A DNA stretch of 64,000 nt from Symbiodinium natans (Eukaryota; Sar; Dinophyceae; Suessiales; Symbiodiniaceae): positions 1-64,000 of the forward strand of contig CAJNDS010002228.1 of assembly GCA_905221605.1 (NCBI GenBank), in the 5' to 3' direction. Below, piece after piece: positions 43,059 through 53,651 of the stretch (position 1 is its first letter; each line of letters starts with the position of its first letter). The notes below the pieces were generated by a model. That model saw only the letters and a list, made by a program, of their open reading frames with translations. It was not told the origin of the DNA and did no database searches. A program made the position numbers and the translations under genes.

Positions 43059-46000
43059 ATGCCTTCTCCCAAGCGATGGCTCCAGCCTTCCTCGGATGGT
43101 GGACAGAATGGTGGAGCTGGAAATGGTGCAGCTGAGTCTCTGGGTGAAAGAGCGGTGCTGGAAGAGGTGATGCCTGGCGCTGAAGAACATCTGGAAGAAG
43201 CCTTGGTTGCAGAAGACCCCAATGTGGGTATGAATCCCAATGTGGATATGGTTAGTAATGCTGAAGCTGAAGGACGTGCTGTTTCTGTATCGCCAAAGCC
43301 TGGTGAAAAAAGGAACTGGGACGCGACTGGTGGTATAGACCGTGAAATGGAGGTGACTGTTTTACGCGTGTTGCAAAAACATGGGTATCAGCCGTCGACT
43401 TCGACTTCGGGCCGAATGGTAGACCAAGGGTCTCAGACCAATCTGAGTGGAGAGGTGCTGCAAGCTGCCAGGAGGCCTCTGAACAAGATTAAAGGGGATC
43501 CCTCGGCGAGTTCCCTGGGTGGTGGAAGCGGTTACGAACAGAAGGGTGCGGACAGCTTTGAAGCTGCACCAACTGCTGAATATGCCATGGGGGAGGAGGA
43601 GATCTTACAGATGGAGGCTGAAAGGTTGCGCCAGTTGTCAGAAGAAGAGGATGAGATGCGTCAAGTCTCTGAAAGGGATGGTTTGCGGAAAGATGAGCAT
43701 CTGATCAAAGCGTGCGATGGGACAACGTGGGAATGGCACTTCCACGAAGATGGGAGACAATATTACTACTGCCTGGATACGCAGGAAAGCAAGTGGATGT
43801 TGCCGGTTGTAGGTGAAAAGATGAAGAGTGACGAGGTGGTTGGGTCTCCTTCGGGCAATGAGCTGGAAATGGAGGCTGCACTGGGTTCTTCATCCTCTAC
43901 TCCGACGCCTGAGTCTACGAGGGCATTCCAGGGTAGTGTAAATAGTGTAGGTGAAAAAGATTTTTCCTCTACTATCAGGGATAGCGGTCCTAGGGCTGGT
44001 GGTGACGCCCCGACCTCGGGTTCTCCTGATGAGGAGGGGATTTCTGGAAACCGAGCAGACATCGCTGAAGCTCAACATCTGGATCGGGAAGAAATGGAAG
44101 CGCTTTCTGAGGGTGTGGCAGCGGTGGAATTGGTGGGTCCAGAAGAAAAAATGCCCAATGTGGAGATCGGAACTGTGTCGGCTGCAGAAGAGAGAGTGGT
44201 GGATGTGGTACCTGTCGTTCAGGAAGGTGATCCTGGAGATTTGGAGGACGGAGGGAAAAAGTTGTGTCTTACAACTGAGGAGGTCTCTTCGTTTGGTGCC
44301 AAGAGTCTTGCCATTCAAGGGGAAAAAGAAGCTTCTGGAATAGCTGGAGACACGGAAGATCTGAAAGATGAGGCCTGGAGCGCCAATGATGCGCGGGTCA
44401 ATGCGCCAGATAGTACCTGGAGTGCGAAAGAAGCACGGGTTGAGGTGCATATGGTGTCACGTTCCACGGGCGACTGCAACAACGGGGCGCAGGTCTCCGT
44501 AGCAGCTGATGACGGAGGTTCACAGGTGGACGCACTGGTGCAACCTGAAGTTAGCCGCGAGGAACGAAATGGCAAGGGCTACACCGGAGCCGATGAGGCA
44601 GCTGTGGTCAATGATGGTGGCAATTCTCCTTTGGAAACCATGGAACCAAAGGAGCCTGCGGTGGAAGAAAATGTACCTGCCGTGGATGAGCAAATCAATA
44701 GCCCTGCAGTGGAAGAAAATTTGCCTGCTGCAGAAGGCGTGACAAAAGACTCCAATGATGGGTCCACTCCCATGAAGGGAGAAGTATTGCCGTCTGGAAG
44801 CTCGCCGGAAGTCGACACCGAGCGAACTGCAGCAGATGAGGCAAAGCCATTGGCTGAAAAAAAGGAAGGTCCTGAGCCCCTGGAGCACAAGATGGATGAT
44901 CTTGTGGGACTCGTGCAGGAGCCGGACGAGCAGTGTGACCCAAAGGTGCAAACAAAGGATGTGCCAGGAGCCGATGATACAGAGATGGTTTCTGAAGAGC
45001 ATGCAAAGAAAGTGCCCCGAGCGGGAGCCTTGGAATCACCTGGGGAACATTGCTATCAAGAGGGAGATGAGATCGTTGGTCTAGTGCGCTGCATCAATGG
45101 GTATGGAGCCTTTTTGGACCATGGTGATGTGAATGTATTGGTTCCTGCAGAAGGGAACAATGCACATCAGTTCAAATTTGGTGATACTGTCAATGGAACA
45201 GTGAAACGAGTGGAAGATGATGGTACCATAATCTTGGACACCTTTCTGGTTTTGGAAGAGGACGAGGAGGACTCTTCTTCGACGCTGCGCAAATGGAAAT
45301 CCAGCGGCTGGAGTACGTGGTGGACAGATTCATGGTATGAGGGTCAATGGTGCCAAGATTCCAACAGTCAATGGGACTGGAAACGGGAGGAAGAGCAATC
45401 CGATGAAAGGGTTGCTGATCAGGAGTTATCCTCAGAAGAACAAGAGGAAAGGCAGCTTTATGGAGAAAAGATCTATAAAGCTCTTCTTGAGGATGGAAAC
45501 GCTGATAAGGCCTATGTGGGCAAAATCACTGGGATGCTGTTGGGTCGTCCAATGGAAGAGCTACAGGAGTGTGTTGCAGATCATGCATTCCTGAATGCGG
45601 AAGCTCGGCGCGCGTATGGCATCTTGCAAAGTGATGGTTGGAAGCCCGATGGTGCAGGAAGCACAGGTTTGGGAAAGACATCCACTTTTCCCCGAAAACA
45701 GTACCACAACGTGCTCTTCGAACTGGCATGTAGGAAAAGGAGATTTACTCGACCAGTTGTGGGTGAAGCAGTGGCAACGGTGCTGAGTCAAGGGGAAGAT
45801 GAGCTTTGGAACGCGCTTTGGCTGGACACCAAGCGATTTTTGCAGGAGCTTGATGGTGCAGTGGAATCCATGAGTAAAAGGGAGGGCAAGCCAATGGAAG
45901 CCTACATGGATCCTGACCAGTACAAAAAGGCTCACATGACTCCAAAGACTGTGTCACCTGGATACAGCAAGCTGTGCAAGTTCTTCAATCAGGGGAGGTG

Positions 46001-46502
46001 TCGCAATGGTGATGGGTGTTCCTATGAGCATCGTCGTTATGGTGAAGGCTGGCCAGGGGGTGGACCAACTGAGCCAAGGAGCAGCCAAAAACCTGGAGAT
46101 GAGGATGGGAACATTGGTGACCCTCCTACAGAGGAAGGCACAGTGGATGAGGCACAGCAGGAGCGGGAGGATTTAGCCTTCCGGGCCAAGTACAACTTTG
46201 GTAAAGGTGCATCAAAGGGTGAACCTACGTTGGGTGAGCCAAAAAGTCGGCTGTGTCTGTATTACAATCAAGGTGGTTGTAAATATGGGACTACATGCAG
46301 GTATCTTCACAACGATGACATAGCATTGGAAGGGACTTGGGAGCCCGGCAAATCTTGGGACAATGCTTCCAGGAAGGCACTAAGGGACGCGGGGTTCCAC
46401 CATTGCTGTTTCGATTATTACCTCAGAGGACATTGCCGGAAGGGGTTAAATTCCTGCAGTTTTCCCACGACGAGATGTCAGATGAGCGGCTGGCGCACCT
46501 GA
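43059..46502 (+). CDS. Element 2 frame A: WW domain, S1-like domain, CCCH zinc fingers
   Basis: ATG at 43059, 1,147 codons. WW domain about 222-250 (W224, Tyr cluster about 235-237, W246, P249), which binds proline motifs. A long acidic, low-complexity region follows. S1-like RNA-binding fold about 668-727 (GLVRCINGYGAFLDHGDVNV, then DTVNGTVKRV). CCCH finger 1 is C973, C981, C987, H991. Finger 2 is C1066, C1074, C1080, H1084. Finger 3 starts at C1116/C1117, C1126, C1133, but the frame leaves the motif before its His. A -1 shift at the TTTT at 46460-46463 restores CSFSH. CCCH fingers bind single-stranded RNA, so a nucleocapsid-like role is an inference. The protein ends out of frame after that point. 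Confidence 0.8.
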   Translation: MPSPKRWLQPSSDGGQNGGAGNGAAESLGERAVLEEVMPGAEEHLEEALVAEDPNVGMNPNVDMVSNAEAEGRAVSVSPKPGEKRNWDATGGIDREMEVTVLRVLQKHGYQPSTSTSGRMVDQGSQTNLSGEVLQAARRPLNKIKGDPSASSLGGGSGYEQKGADSFEAAPTAEYAMGEEEILQMEAERLRQLSEEEDEMRQVSERDGLRKDEHLIKACDGTTWEWHFHEDGRQYYYCLDTQESKWMLPVVGEKMKSDEVVGSPSGNELEMEAALGSSSSTPTPESTRAFQGSVNSVGEKDFSSTIRDSGPRAGGDAPTSGSPDEEGISGNRADIAEAQHLDREEMEALSEGVAAVELVGPEEKMPNVEIGTVSAAEERVVDVVPVVQEGDPGDLEDGGKKLCLTTEEVSSFGAKSLAIQGEKEASGIAGDTEDLKDEAWSANDARVNAPDSTWSAKEARVEVHMVSRSTGDCNNGAQVSVAADDGGSQVDALVQPEVSREERNGKGYTGADEAAVVNDGGNSPLETMEPKEPAVEENVPAVDEQINSPAVEENLPAAEGVTKDSNDGSTPMKGEVLPSGSSPEVDTERTAADEAKPLAEKKEGPEPLEHKMDDLVGLVQEPDEQCDPKVQTKDVPGADDTEMVSEEHAKKVPRAGALESPGEHCYQEGDEIVGLVRCINGYGAFLDHGDVNVLVPAEGNNAHQFKFGDTVNGTVKRVEDDGTIILDTFLVLEEDEEDSSSTLRKWKSSGWSTWWTDSWYEGQWCQDSNSQWDWKREEEQSDERVADQELSSEEQEERQLYGEKIYKALLEDGNADKAYVGKITGMLLGRPMEELQECVADHAFLNAEARRAYGILQSDGWKPDGAGSTGLGKTSTFPRKQYHNVLFELACRKRRFTRPVVGEAVATVLSQGEDELWNALWLDTKRFLQELDGAVESMSKREGKPMEAYMDPDQYKKAHMTPKTVSPGYSKLCKFFNQGRCRNGDGCSYEHRRYGEGWPGGGPTEPRSSQKPGDEDGNIGDPPTEEGTVDEAQQEREDLAFRAKYNFGKGASKGEPTLGEPKSRLCLYYNQGGCKYGTTCRYLHNDDIALEGTWEPGKSWDNASRKALRDAGFHHCCFDYYLRGHCRKGLNSCSFPTTRCQMSGWRT

Positions 46503-47260
46503 AACACTTGGTACATGTGGCCAATCAGGTCCGGTTTGAAAAAGAGAGAGGATGGGAGATTTCGGACAGGAGCACTTTTCAGCCACCTGCGAGTGGGGGA
46601 GCTGAATCTTCATCATCCTCAGCACCAAAAGCGCTGCAAATGACCAATGTGTCACAAAAAGAAGGTGAAAAGGGTATCCTGGATGAAGCAGAAGATGATG
46701 AACAAAAGAATTCGGTGGCTGAGTCCACTGGTACTCGGCTTCAAAATCCAGAGGAGCCAATTGAAAATTGGATGGCTCGCAACGAACACCTTTGGGTGTA
46801 TACCCCTCATGTAAGTGAGGTGATGATTACACTTGGTGTGACCAACGTGTCGGACTTGCAAGAGTTCATCTTTGTGGAAGATTTGGTTGACAAAGGGATC
46901 AACAAAGTGACAGCATGTAAAATTCTGCAATTGGTGGGTGGTGTCCGATATCGTCCGGGGGGACCGGAAAAAGCAGTTCCTTCCGATGCATCTGTACGGG
47001 TACAACAATCTTCTGGGAGCAAGGAAGCTGGAAGAGAGGCGGTGCGAACCCTCACTGAGGTGCGTGAAGCTGAAGGCTCCGGTGCAAAAACAATGCCGAG
47101 AGGCTCCTATCGGGAGCTTTTTGATAAGGTCAGGTACCGTGACGCTTGGACGCTTGCGCAGAGGTCTCCGCTGTGCGTACAGAAGCTGCAGTTGGTGGGA
47201 GTTGGAATGCCGCCGGTGAACCCACCAACAAAAAATATCGGTCAAGATCAAACCCTGTAA
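46460..47260 (+). CDS. Element 2 frame B: continuation through CCCH finger 3
   Basis: Usable from about 46460 in the -1 frame relative to frame A. It completes finger 3 (SHDEMSDERL) and runs to TAA at 47258-47260. It has a helical region with ENWMARNEHLWVYTPHVSEV and a helix-hairpin-like NKVTACKILQLVGG stretch near 46900. The open frame begins at 46337 on a TTG, with no ATG before the shift point, so independent initiation is unlikely. In this frame the heptamer A AAA AAT lies at 47230-47236. Confidence 0.65.
   Translation, partial: FSHDEMSDERLAHLKHLVHVANQVRFEKERGWEISDRSTFQPPASGGAESSSSSAPKALQMTNVSQKEGEKGILDEAEDDEQKNSVAESTGTRLQNPEEPIENWMARNEHLWVYTPHVSEVMITLGVTNVSDLQEFIFVEDLVDKGINKVTACKILQLVGGVRYRPGGPEKAVPSDASVRVQQSSGSKEAGREAVRTLTEVREAEGSGAKTMPRGSYRELFDKVRYRDAWTLAQRSPLCVQKLQLVGVGMPPVNPPTKNIGQDQTL
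47230..47236 (+). promoter_or_regulatory. Candidate -1 ribosomal frameshift site A AAA AAT
   Basis: In frame B the codons are ACA AAA AAT, exactly the X XXY YYZ register for -1 slippage. The -1 product continues TAT CGG TCA into frame C. A small stem (aaggg..cccttg) lies ~25 bases downstream, further than usual. It could instead mark a one-base deletion. Confidence 0.45.
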
Positions 47261-50200
47261 AAAGGGGAAGGCCCTTGCTGGATAAAAAACAGGTGCGACA
47301 GGTGCCACGCTCTCGCTCACAACGGCGAGTGCAACCGGCGGAAGTGGTGGAAAAGCCAAAACCACTGGAACTGAAGCCTCGTGGTGGGTTGTCGTATCGG
47401 TTCAGTAGAGCGTGGGCAGATGTGGTGGATGATGATGATCAGGCGGAGGCTTTGGTCTCTTATGCCGCTTCCTCAAGCGATTCAAGCGAGGAGGAGACCA
47501 ATGCCGCGCAACGCATGAGGGAAATCTTTTTGCGAGAAAGGGATTCACAGAGAACTGCGATTCGTGGCAATGTTCCGATGGGTGGTTCTTCAAGCCCCAA
47601 TGATGGGCAGAAAAAATCGGTTCACCTTGGCGAAGGGCGCGACAAAGCGTCGCGGGGGGAGACCCGCCAAGAAGTGACTTCTCAAGTTTTTTCGCTACCA
47701 CAACCTTCTCGTCGAACTGAACAGTCTCAAAAAAGAGCAAGGGATGGCTCAGTTATAGTTGGTTCGCTGGCGGTGGGCTCCACGGATGAGGTTTTACCTG
47801 GGCAAGGTGTTGCTGGACAGGTGAATGTATCTGAAAGCGCTCAAGTTCTTCCTGGGCAAGAAGTGGCTGGACAGGAGACGGCGCTGGAAGGAGCAGTGCA
47901 AATTTCTGGCGAAGAGACTGACCAAAACGAAGGAGAAGGTGGGAGCAATGAACTCCGTGGTGATGGTGCGAAGACATTGGATGTTCGTCCGGTGAAGGAT
48001 CCTCAGCAATTGCTGGTTAAAGGCCTTCTGACTCGGATTTATTGGAAGGTTGCTGTTGGCAAGTTGCCTGTGGGGCAAAGGGACTGTCAGAAGGGGTCCA
48101 ATAAGATGGATCGAAATTTGGTCATTAGCATGTCATCCGAGGGTGCAAGCGAACAGGATTTGAACCTGGCACTGGAGGACGATGCTGATCAGTCAATGGA
48201 TGATGGTGCGATGGTGGTTATGGTGTATGATCCAGGAACGCTGATTCAGTCGCCAACAACTGATTGGGTTATGCGTCGCGGTTTGACCGCTCGTACCATC
48301 TGGCCAGCAATAGCGGCTGCGGCACAGAGGATATGTGCTGAAATGGTTCAAGTGGATGAATTGAATGCCCAGTTAGGGACTGGAGCACTCCTTTTTCAAA
48401 GGAGAGATCAAGGACACTATGGTGATTTGCATCATTCGTTCCATGACAAGCCGTGCTTGCCGGTGGTGGGAAATTATCCTCTTTCGGTGATGGGTGCATT
48501 GCTATCTCCTGGTCTGGAAGGGGAATTCAGAAATACTGATAAGTTTGGAACTGCTATGGAGGCAATTGCCTACGATTGGAGCCGCAGTCCAGGCATGGAA
48601 GTTCACGTCGAACTTATGGCAAGGGTAGCCAAATTGGTTGCTCCGTTCCTTACCCTAGGAGGCCAAGGATCAGTGGTGAATTTGGAATTTCTCTGGCAGC
48701 GCGGGAAGGCTCAGTTGATGGAGTTCCTTCAGGCGGCGACATGCGCTGATCAATTGGAGGTTCTCTGGAAAAGGATGGACGACGATGCTGATGAAGAAGT
48801 GGATCCTTCGACAGCGGTGCTGGAAGTTCTGGGACCGGAGGATGCGGTACTTGATCAAGGGAACAATGAATTTCTTATTCCCATTGAAGATGCTGGAGGT
48901 GAGACAATTGGTGACACTGGAAGGGATGGCAAAGCGCCAGAAGTTTCTCCGGAAGAGGAGACATCCAGTGGGTCGTCAAGACTGGCTGGCACAAGGATTT
49001 TCTTGTGGTCAGTGTACTCTCGCGTTGCTTCCAATTTCTCTACGCAGGACCGCACTACTGGTAAGATCTTTGACAGCACAAAGGGGTATCCTGGTGAAGG
49101 ACCAAACAATGGTGACAATCCTTCCTCTAAGAGGAACTTACCCTGGATCTCGGAAGACTACCTCGACGAAGTGGTGTCAAAAAAGATGGAAAGGTCTTCA
49201 GATATGGATGGGTTGGATGGGTTTGTTCCGGGAAGTGAGGGACCGTTGGAAAAGGTAGAGGTGGAGAATGTTACTGCCTCTAGAATTCTTATGGCTCTTT
49301 GGAAGAAGGGATATAGAGCTGGGTATAGGAGGTTGTGTCGTTTGAACGTATCTGGATGCAAGGTTGGAGCAATGAAACATCCGATCAAAAGGGTGCAGAA
49401 GATCGGCACTAGAAAGGCCTTCATGAAAATGTTCAATGTTTTTGGATCGTCTCAGCATGGCTCAGGAGCTGGCGGAAAACCAATCATGAAGGTGGTAGGA
49501 CCAAGGCCAGGTTTTCCAGCTGTACTCCAAGCATCAAATACTGATAGCACCTTGGGTGAAGGGAGCAGTTCTCAGGTACATGGCAATGTTCATGTAGAGC
49601 AGAATCGCCCTATGGACCGGTACGAGGCGGAGCGCTTGGAGAAGAGGAAGAAAGGCTTCTGCTATTGGTTCAGCAGGGGAAAAGATCGCTGCAAATTTGG
49701 TGAAGACTGCAAATTCATCCATTCAGAAGATGATGTGGTGCTGCGTTCGTATTGGTGCAAATACTATGTGGCGGGGAGACCCTGCTTCGCTGGAAAGGAG
49801 TGTGCGTTCTCGCATGATGCAACTGGTGTGAGGTGCATCCAGTTTGCTCAGTCTGGGAAGTGTCGTTATGGTGACAGGTGTGTCTTTGAGCATGGTGATC
49901 CGCTGGATGAACAGAGGCCAAGGTCTCCAAGGACGCCCCCAAGGGATGGTCCAAGGAGAAGTTCTGGTGCAAAAGGTGGAGAAAAGGAGATCTCTCCTGA
50001 ACAGTTCGATGATGGTGAGGAGGATTTCATGGTTTATGGCGATGATACCAAAATGACGGAACTGTTGATGGAGGCGATTTCATTTCTGTCCAATGGCAAG
50101 TCAGATTTGGCTCGAGCAGAGGCGGACCCACTGTTCAAACTCCTGAAGTTCAATGGAGATGCTGACCAGATGGATAGAGAATGGGTTTCGTGGACCACTG

Positions 50201-50898
50201 GTATGCTGTCCGTGCTGGAACTTCACGAAGTAGTGAAGTCGTATGAGGTTTCGCTCGCGGAGGTGGAAGAATGGGTCAATGACCTGAGGATATGGTTCGA
50301 GCGAGCCAACGTGGGAGAAGAGAAAGATCCCAAAAGGGGCAAAAAGAGGTCCCTAGAAAGGGAGTCCAGCAAGGATATTCCTGCCGAAAAGGAGGTGGTT
50401 GAGACCTCGGAGACGGAGGTTGCCGTTGAGGAGGAGGTAAAAAAGGTCAAAAAGAAGAGGAAAACTGCAGCTATCGAAGATCCTTACACTCTCCTGGTTC
50501 CAAAGCCGAAGAAGATGCCGGCGAACATTGAGAAGGGTGGATCATCATCCAATGCGGTGGTTTCTGCAGGGGAAAAAGCCTCGAAAATGCGCACAAAGTC
50601 AAACGTCGGTGGAAAGACGAAGAAGAAGGAGAAAAGTCAGAGCCCCAAAAAGGAAGAAGTGGTAGTGGTGAAAGGTCCTGAGGAAAAGGATCGTCCCTCT
50701 GATGTGGATGCGCAGGCGTCTACCACTGTGAAGGCAGAGCGGGGTCAATCTTGCCAAGCGATTGAGGACGCAAAGAGAGAAGGATTGATATCCTCAATTC
50801 AAAGGTGCGTGCAGGATCCTGTTCTTACAGTTTCGGACCTAGAGTATATTCTGCTGCAACTTCACCTCAGTATTGCAAACCATCGGAAAAAGAAGTGA
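47237..50898 (+). CDS. Element 2 frame C: large protein with three clustered CCCH fingers
   Basis: Open from 47146 (no ATG until about residue 125), entered in the -1 frame from frame B. A 1,250-codon frame with a repeated (V/E)LPGQ(G/E)VAGQ motif near 220-250. A globular region at about 340-520 contains VMRRGLTARTIWPAIAAAAQ and HYGDLHHSFHDK. A cluster of three CCCH fingers begins at C839 (Cx9Cx5Cx3H), C871 (Cx8Cx5Cx3H) and C897 (Cx8Cx5Cx3H). A lysine-rich tail with KKVKKKRK is a likely nuclear signal. It ends NHRKKK at TGA 50896-50898. No polymerase motifs were found. It could be an RNA-binding Gag analogue or a captured host gene; neither is established. Confidence 0.75.
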
Positions 50899-51232
50899 CT
50901 GGATGGTATGGATGAAGGGATGGTTTTTCTCTTTCTGGAGACAGGTGCGCTGGATCGGCCAATGCGCTGAAAATGTGGTGGTTACTATTAAGGGTATGGA
51001 AATCCCTGATAGTAGAAGTCAGTAGTTTTTCGCGTAGCGAAGACCACGGTTTGTGGTGAAGAAGGCCGAAGAGTCTTCAATGATAAGAGGATCATGGTGG
51101 AAAAAAGATTCTCTGTGGTTAGTGGGTTTAGCCAATGTGCTATAATTTCGTCCTGGATGACGTAAAACCATATTGTGCTGGCCAAAGATCTGCACCTCCA
51201 ATGTGTCCTAGGAAATCCTAGGACAGGGGGAG
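50899..51232 (+). other. 3' untranslated region and polypurine tract of element 2
   Basis: No frame. It ends ggaaatcctaggacagggggag directly before the 3' LTR; aggacagggggag (51220-51232) is a good polypurine tract with one C. Confidence 0.75.
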
Positions 51233-51519
51233 TGCGGAGCTGCAGCTGGTATTGTAGAAAGGAGTTAGTGTTGGGAGTTGGAAGGGTCAACGTACCCGGA
51301 AATCTTTTATGGCTCAAGATGGCCGAGAGCCGTCAGCTTTTGTTGAAAAAGTACGTACGCTTGGGGTTGGGTTTAACGGGTTGGAGTAGTCCCGTCCCTT
51401 CTCCCTTATCCTGTCCCCTTAGGGTTGGGTGTTCTTGTTTCTGGTTCGATCTGGGAAATCTATATAGGCGACTGTTGAGGGTTGGTTTCTTTCCCTGTTC
51501 CCTTTCGGTTGCCCCCGTA
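51233..51519 (+). repeat. 3' LTR of element 2 (287 bp)
   Basis: Direct repeat of 42704-42990 with one substitution, followed by the CCCTA duplication at 51520-51524. Confidence 0.95.
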
Positions 51520-51850
51520 CCCTAAACCCTAGAGCCCCAGACCCTAGAGACCCATCCCCCCTTTTCTTAGACCCTCACCTCAGGTCCCTAAAACCCTAAT
51601 CCCTAAACCCTAAACCCTAAACCCTAAACCCTAAACCCTAAACCCTAACCCCTAGTTCGCCCACGGTTTCCCCGTCTTACGATCCTCGGCGGCTCAGAGG
51701 CCCGTCAGGCCAGACTCGAGACGGAGCGGCAGGTGAAGGCAGATTGGGTTTGGGGCTTTTAAACTTTTGAATTGGGGGTTTAGGGTTTCAAGGATTTGGG
51801 GTTGGGGTTTAGGGTTTAAGGGTTTGGGTACTAGGGTTGGCTTTATGAAC
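51520..51850. repeat. CCCTAAA tract flanking element 2, then TTTAGGG units
   Basis: 51520-51540 and 51590-51652 are mostly perfect CCCTAAA. 51773-51830 carries the opposite strand orientation. Confidence 0.9.
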
Positions 51851-51980
51851 TGTTTCTGAGTTTTTGGGAAGGGGAAGTACAAAACAGACGTTCCTTGTAA
51901 GGGGTAGCTCGTCCTCACGATGGCCCTGTTACACTAAGTGGTTGCAGTTTTTCGCAGGCTTTTCCATGGGAGTGTATGAA

Positions 51981-52208
51981 GAGGAGGATGAGGATGATGA
52001 GGATGATGAGGATGATGAGGATGATGAGTATGATGAGGATGATGATGATGATGAGGATGATGAGGATGATGAGGATGATGAGGATGATGAGGATGATGAG
52101 GATGATGAGGATGATGAGGATGATGAGGATGATGAGGATGATGAGGATGATGAGGATGATGAGGATGATGAGGATGATGAGGATGATGAGGATGATGAGG
52201 ATGATGAG
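51981..52208. repeat. GATGAGGAT microsatellite
   Basis: About 25 copies of a 9-bp unit. All frames stay open (Asp/Glu, Ser, His-Pro, Ile-Leu, Arg-Met runs), so the long ORFs here are artefacts of the repeat. Confidence 0.97.
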
Positions 52209-53650
52209 CACGACGATGATGATGTGATGTCAGCGCTTGCATGCCATGACCACATGCTACCAAAAAAGGGGAAACATATTCCCCATTTCAGTAGTAGTCG
52301 GAAACTACGTTTTCATTGTTTAGTGGTTGCGAGTGTGTTGAGCGCTGTTCAATGATTTTGCCATTTAGGCTTTCACGGGGTGCCGTTTCCACTGAGTGCT
52401 CCTGGGTTTTGATTGCGAAGGATGCGACGGGTTGGTGCAATCCTAAGTGTCCTTTTCCAAGCAAGTTATCGACGTCCTACAGCAGCGTTTAGAACAGCCG
52501 CGTTTAGAGTTGTTGCTGACATCCAAAAGCGCGAAAAGAGTTCAATGCGCGCGTAGGAGACTGACACACCCATCGCAAACTCCATGCTGGAAGTTTGCGG
52601 TTGTGACAGCGCTACCTTGTAGAGGGAATCGGGGTTGTTCAACCAAGGGTTCAACTGTTAAACGAGCTCGAACCCTAAACCCCGAACCCGGAACCCTAAA
52701 CCCGAGACCCTAAACCCTAAACCTCCCTAAACCTTAGACCCGAACGCCTAAACGAGTAGATCCCGGACCCCTGGACTGCAGACCCACGCCATGCACGGTT
52801 GCCGTTCCCATGGCCTCCTTAAGCCACACAGAAGCAGATATGCACAGCGATCTTCATGCTCTTTACGAAGTGGAATCAGCTACCTGTGCCTGTAATCCCA
52901 CCTGACGCCACTTTTCAAACATGTTCACGGTTCTCGCATGTCGTTCTGCCAGCAGCCTGTACTACAGTGATGTTGCGCAATGCGTCAGGCAGAAGCCCAA
53001 GGAAAGGTGAAGCAGATCCGCGCAAAATGCGACATGTGGAAGACCGCCATCATGTCCGTCAGAGTGCAAGTTCTGGCATGAGTGCCTGCCAGACCCACGT
53101 GGAAGCAGTGAATTGGCCAGAGCACTTGCGGTGCCGAACTCGAAGCATGCACGCGCATGCAGTGGTGCAGGACGTACAGCAAGCAAAAGATGGCAGCTGG
53201 AAAGTCCCCGGCTCAGATGCCAAACTTCGCGGGCTCTAGTGGTGAGAGGGGCCCTGGAGCTCCAGACACCGAGGCATGATGAGCTCCTGGGGGAGATCCG
53301 CGATCGACGGCTTCCTGCTTGCAAGAACACCCTTAAGCATCTCATGGGGTCAGCCGAGAATGGCTGAGTTCCCCGGAAAGCACAGCTGTGAGGTCAGATG
53401 TGGGGCCACTGGGCCGGGTAAGAGTTTCTTCTCCTTTGAAGACGTTCTTTTCAGGACGATGGGCTGGTCTCCGCTCTCCTCACCTTCCTCGTTCGTGGCT
53501 CAGTTGGTGCAGGTTTGCATTTTTGGCCGTGTATCCGCAGCAACTCAGAGCCCAGAAGACCCGACACCCACTGACCTCCAAACCCCGAAGACCAGAAGAG
53601 TTTCTCAACCCAAACTCGAAATCCTCGAAACCGCTCAGCCCACACATGTA
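52209..53650. other. No firm gene; telomere-like units at 52672-52740
   Basis: Short frames on both strands with no recognised motif. 53113-53240 might contain a helical exon but the splice sites are unclear. Confidence 0.35.
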
Positions 53651-53651
53651 A

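Larger units (their letters stand above)
42704..51519 (+). mobile_element. Giant pol-less LTR retroelement encoding CCCH-finger protein (element 2)
   Basis: 8,816 bp between direct LTRs of 287 bp that differ at one base, with a 5-bp target duplication, a primer-site candidate directly after the 5' LTR and a purine tract before the 3' LTR. The internal region is almost filled by three overlapping frames (43059-46502, 46337-47260, 47146-50898) with no protease, integrase, reverse transcriptase or RNase H that I can see. It must be mobilised in trans, perhaps by a copia-type partner, given the 5-bp duplication. It resembles in principle the Gag-only (TR-GAG) elements of plants, but the WW, S1-like and CCCH content is unlike any Gag I know. 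The near-identical LTRs mean recent insertion. Confidence 0.9.

Noticed and set aside
50030-50060. YGDD in element 2 frame C (FMVYGDDTKM) as a polymerase active site
   Set aside because: No upstream palm motif, fingers or other polymerase block surrounds it; the context is a soluble acidic region after CCCH fingers. Treated as chance.
51864-52355. Long acidic, poly-Ser, His-Pro, Ile-Leu and Arg-Met ORFs
   Set aside because: All are different frames of the same 9-bp GATGAGGAT microsatellite.
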